In this document: one piece after another, positions 63,570 through 64,000 of the stretch
Position numbering within the stretch: position 1 is the first letter of the stretch
Layout of the letters: each line of letters opens with the position of its first letter
From: Roseiarcus sp963726105
GTDB taxonomy: Bacteria > Pseudomonadota > Alphaproteobacteria > Rhizobiales > Beijerinckiaceae
Direction: 5' to 3'
DNA length: 64,000 nucleotides
Assembly: GCA_963726105.1 (NCBI GenBank)
Contig: CAVSBJ010000019.1
Span: forward strand, 1 to 64,000
Notes under the pieces: generated by a model
Databases searched by the model: none
What the model was told of the DNA's origin: nothing
The model's input: only the letters and a program-made list of their open reading frames with translations
Translations under genes and position numbers: made by a program

Positions 63570-64000
63570 CTACAATTCCAATCTTATCATAACCGGCGCG
63601 TGGTCGGATGGGCGCTCCCAGCCGCGGGCGTCGCGCAGAACGCGCATCCCTTTCACGGAATCGCCGAGCGCCGGGCTGACCCAGATATGGTCCAGCCGCC
63701 TTCCTTTGTTGGCTTTCTGCCAATCTGGCGAGCGATAGCTCCACCAAGTGTAGAGCTTCTCGTTGTCGGGCACGAATTTGCGCAGCGCATCGACCCAGGG
63801 GCCCGCGGCCTGAGCCTGGGTCAGTTTGTCGACCTCGATGGGCGTATGGCTGACAACGTTGAGAAGCGATTTGTGGCTCCAGACATCATGCTCAAGCGGC
63901 GCAATATTCAGATCGCCAACGAGGATGGATCGTTGCGCCGCGGGCTTCTCGTCCCTGGCCCAATCCACCATCTCGTCGACGAAGGCGAGCTTGTGGGCGA
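63570..64000 (-). CDS. xth: exodeoxyribonuclease III, C-terminal part (runs off window)
   Basis: The minus strand is open from the window edge to a stop at 63570, giving the last 140 or so residues. It reads AHKLAFVDEMVDWARDEKP at the edge, then SILVGDLNIAPLEHDVW with the metal/catalytic Asp-Asn pair. RRLDHIWVSPALGDSVKGMR and the terminal catalytic His in RPSDHAPVMIRLEL follow. These are all ExoIII/AP-endonuclease (EEP) motifs. The N-terminal half lies beyond base 64000. Confidence 0.93.
   Translation of the reverse strand, partial: AHKLAFVDEMVDWARDEKPAAQRSILVGDLNIAPLEHDVWSHKSLLNVVSHTPIEVDKLTQAQAAGPWVDALRKFVPDNEKLYTWWSYRSPDWQKANKGRRLDHIWVSPALGDSVKGMRVLRDARGWERPSDHAPVMIRLEL

Overview
The window is high-GC DNA with alphaproteobacterial gene content. 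It carries rpmH-rnpA-yidC-engB, a two-domain type II mannose-1-phosphate guanylyltransferase, an L,D-transpeptidase, DUF882 and DUF1127 proteins, and several RbsABC-type sugar importers. I infer a member of the Hyphomicrobiales (Beijerinckiaceae/Methylocystaceae-like); no marker here proves the genus. I saw no rRNA, tRNA or CRISPR array.

Region 1 (1-7470) is a decayed accessory island. An intact IS66-type tnpA-tnpB-tnpC set, with an overlapping DUF3024-like gene, is followed by a conjugation ATPase (trbE) fragment. That fragment is cut by a degenerate IS481 element, and a heavily frameshifted IS256-type transposase follows. Next come a broken BrxC-like (BREX) P-loop ATPase and, on the opposite strand, the C-terminal remnant of a tyrosine integrase. 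Only a 132-residue conserved protein and a 45-residue membrane peptide look intact here.

Region 2 (7471-17250) is a surface-polysaccharide locus. Two methyltransferase pseudogenes, the first bracketed by imperfect repeats, precede a Wzx flippase, rmd and gmd on the minus strand. A GT4 glycosyltransferase and manC/xanB lie on the plus strand. The set predicts GDP-D-rhamnose supply, as in the Pseudomonas common polysaccharide antigen, but with its methylating enzymes inactivated.

Region 3 (17260-31750) holds a DUF1127 peptide, an AT-rich orphan, rpsA with a clear terminator, and an AhpD-like protein. It continues with a four-gene sugar ABC importer, a TAXI binding protein, a frameshifted LysR gene divergent from a rutE-like/wrbA/doxX operon, and an MFS permease.

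Region 4 (31900-37420) is core: dxs plus a coupled membrane peptide, then rpmH-rnpA-yidC-engB.

Region 5 (37400-49690) mixes catabolic and envelope genes: epoxide hydrolase-like protein, TMEM175 channel, pobA, ABC1 kinase, oligoendopeptidase F, a sigma-54 response regulator, an L,D-transpeptidase and a DUF882 protein.

Region 6 (50037-64000) holds a two-component system with PepSY and DUF347 genes, a second sugar ABC operon, and an HNH nuclease. It ends with a translationally coupled response regulator/cyclic-nucleotide-domain/zincin operon, a penicillin acylase and the 3' part of xth.
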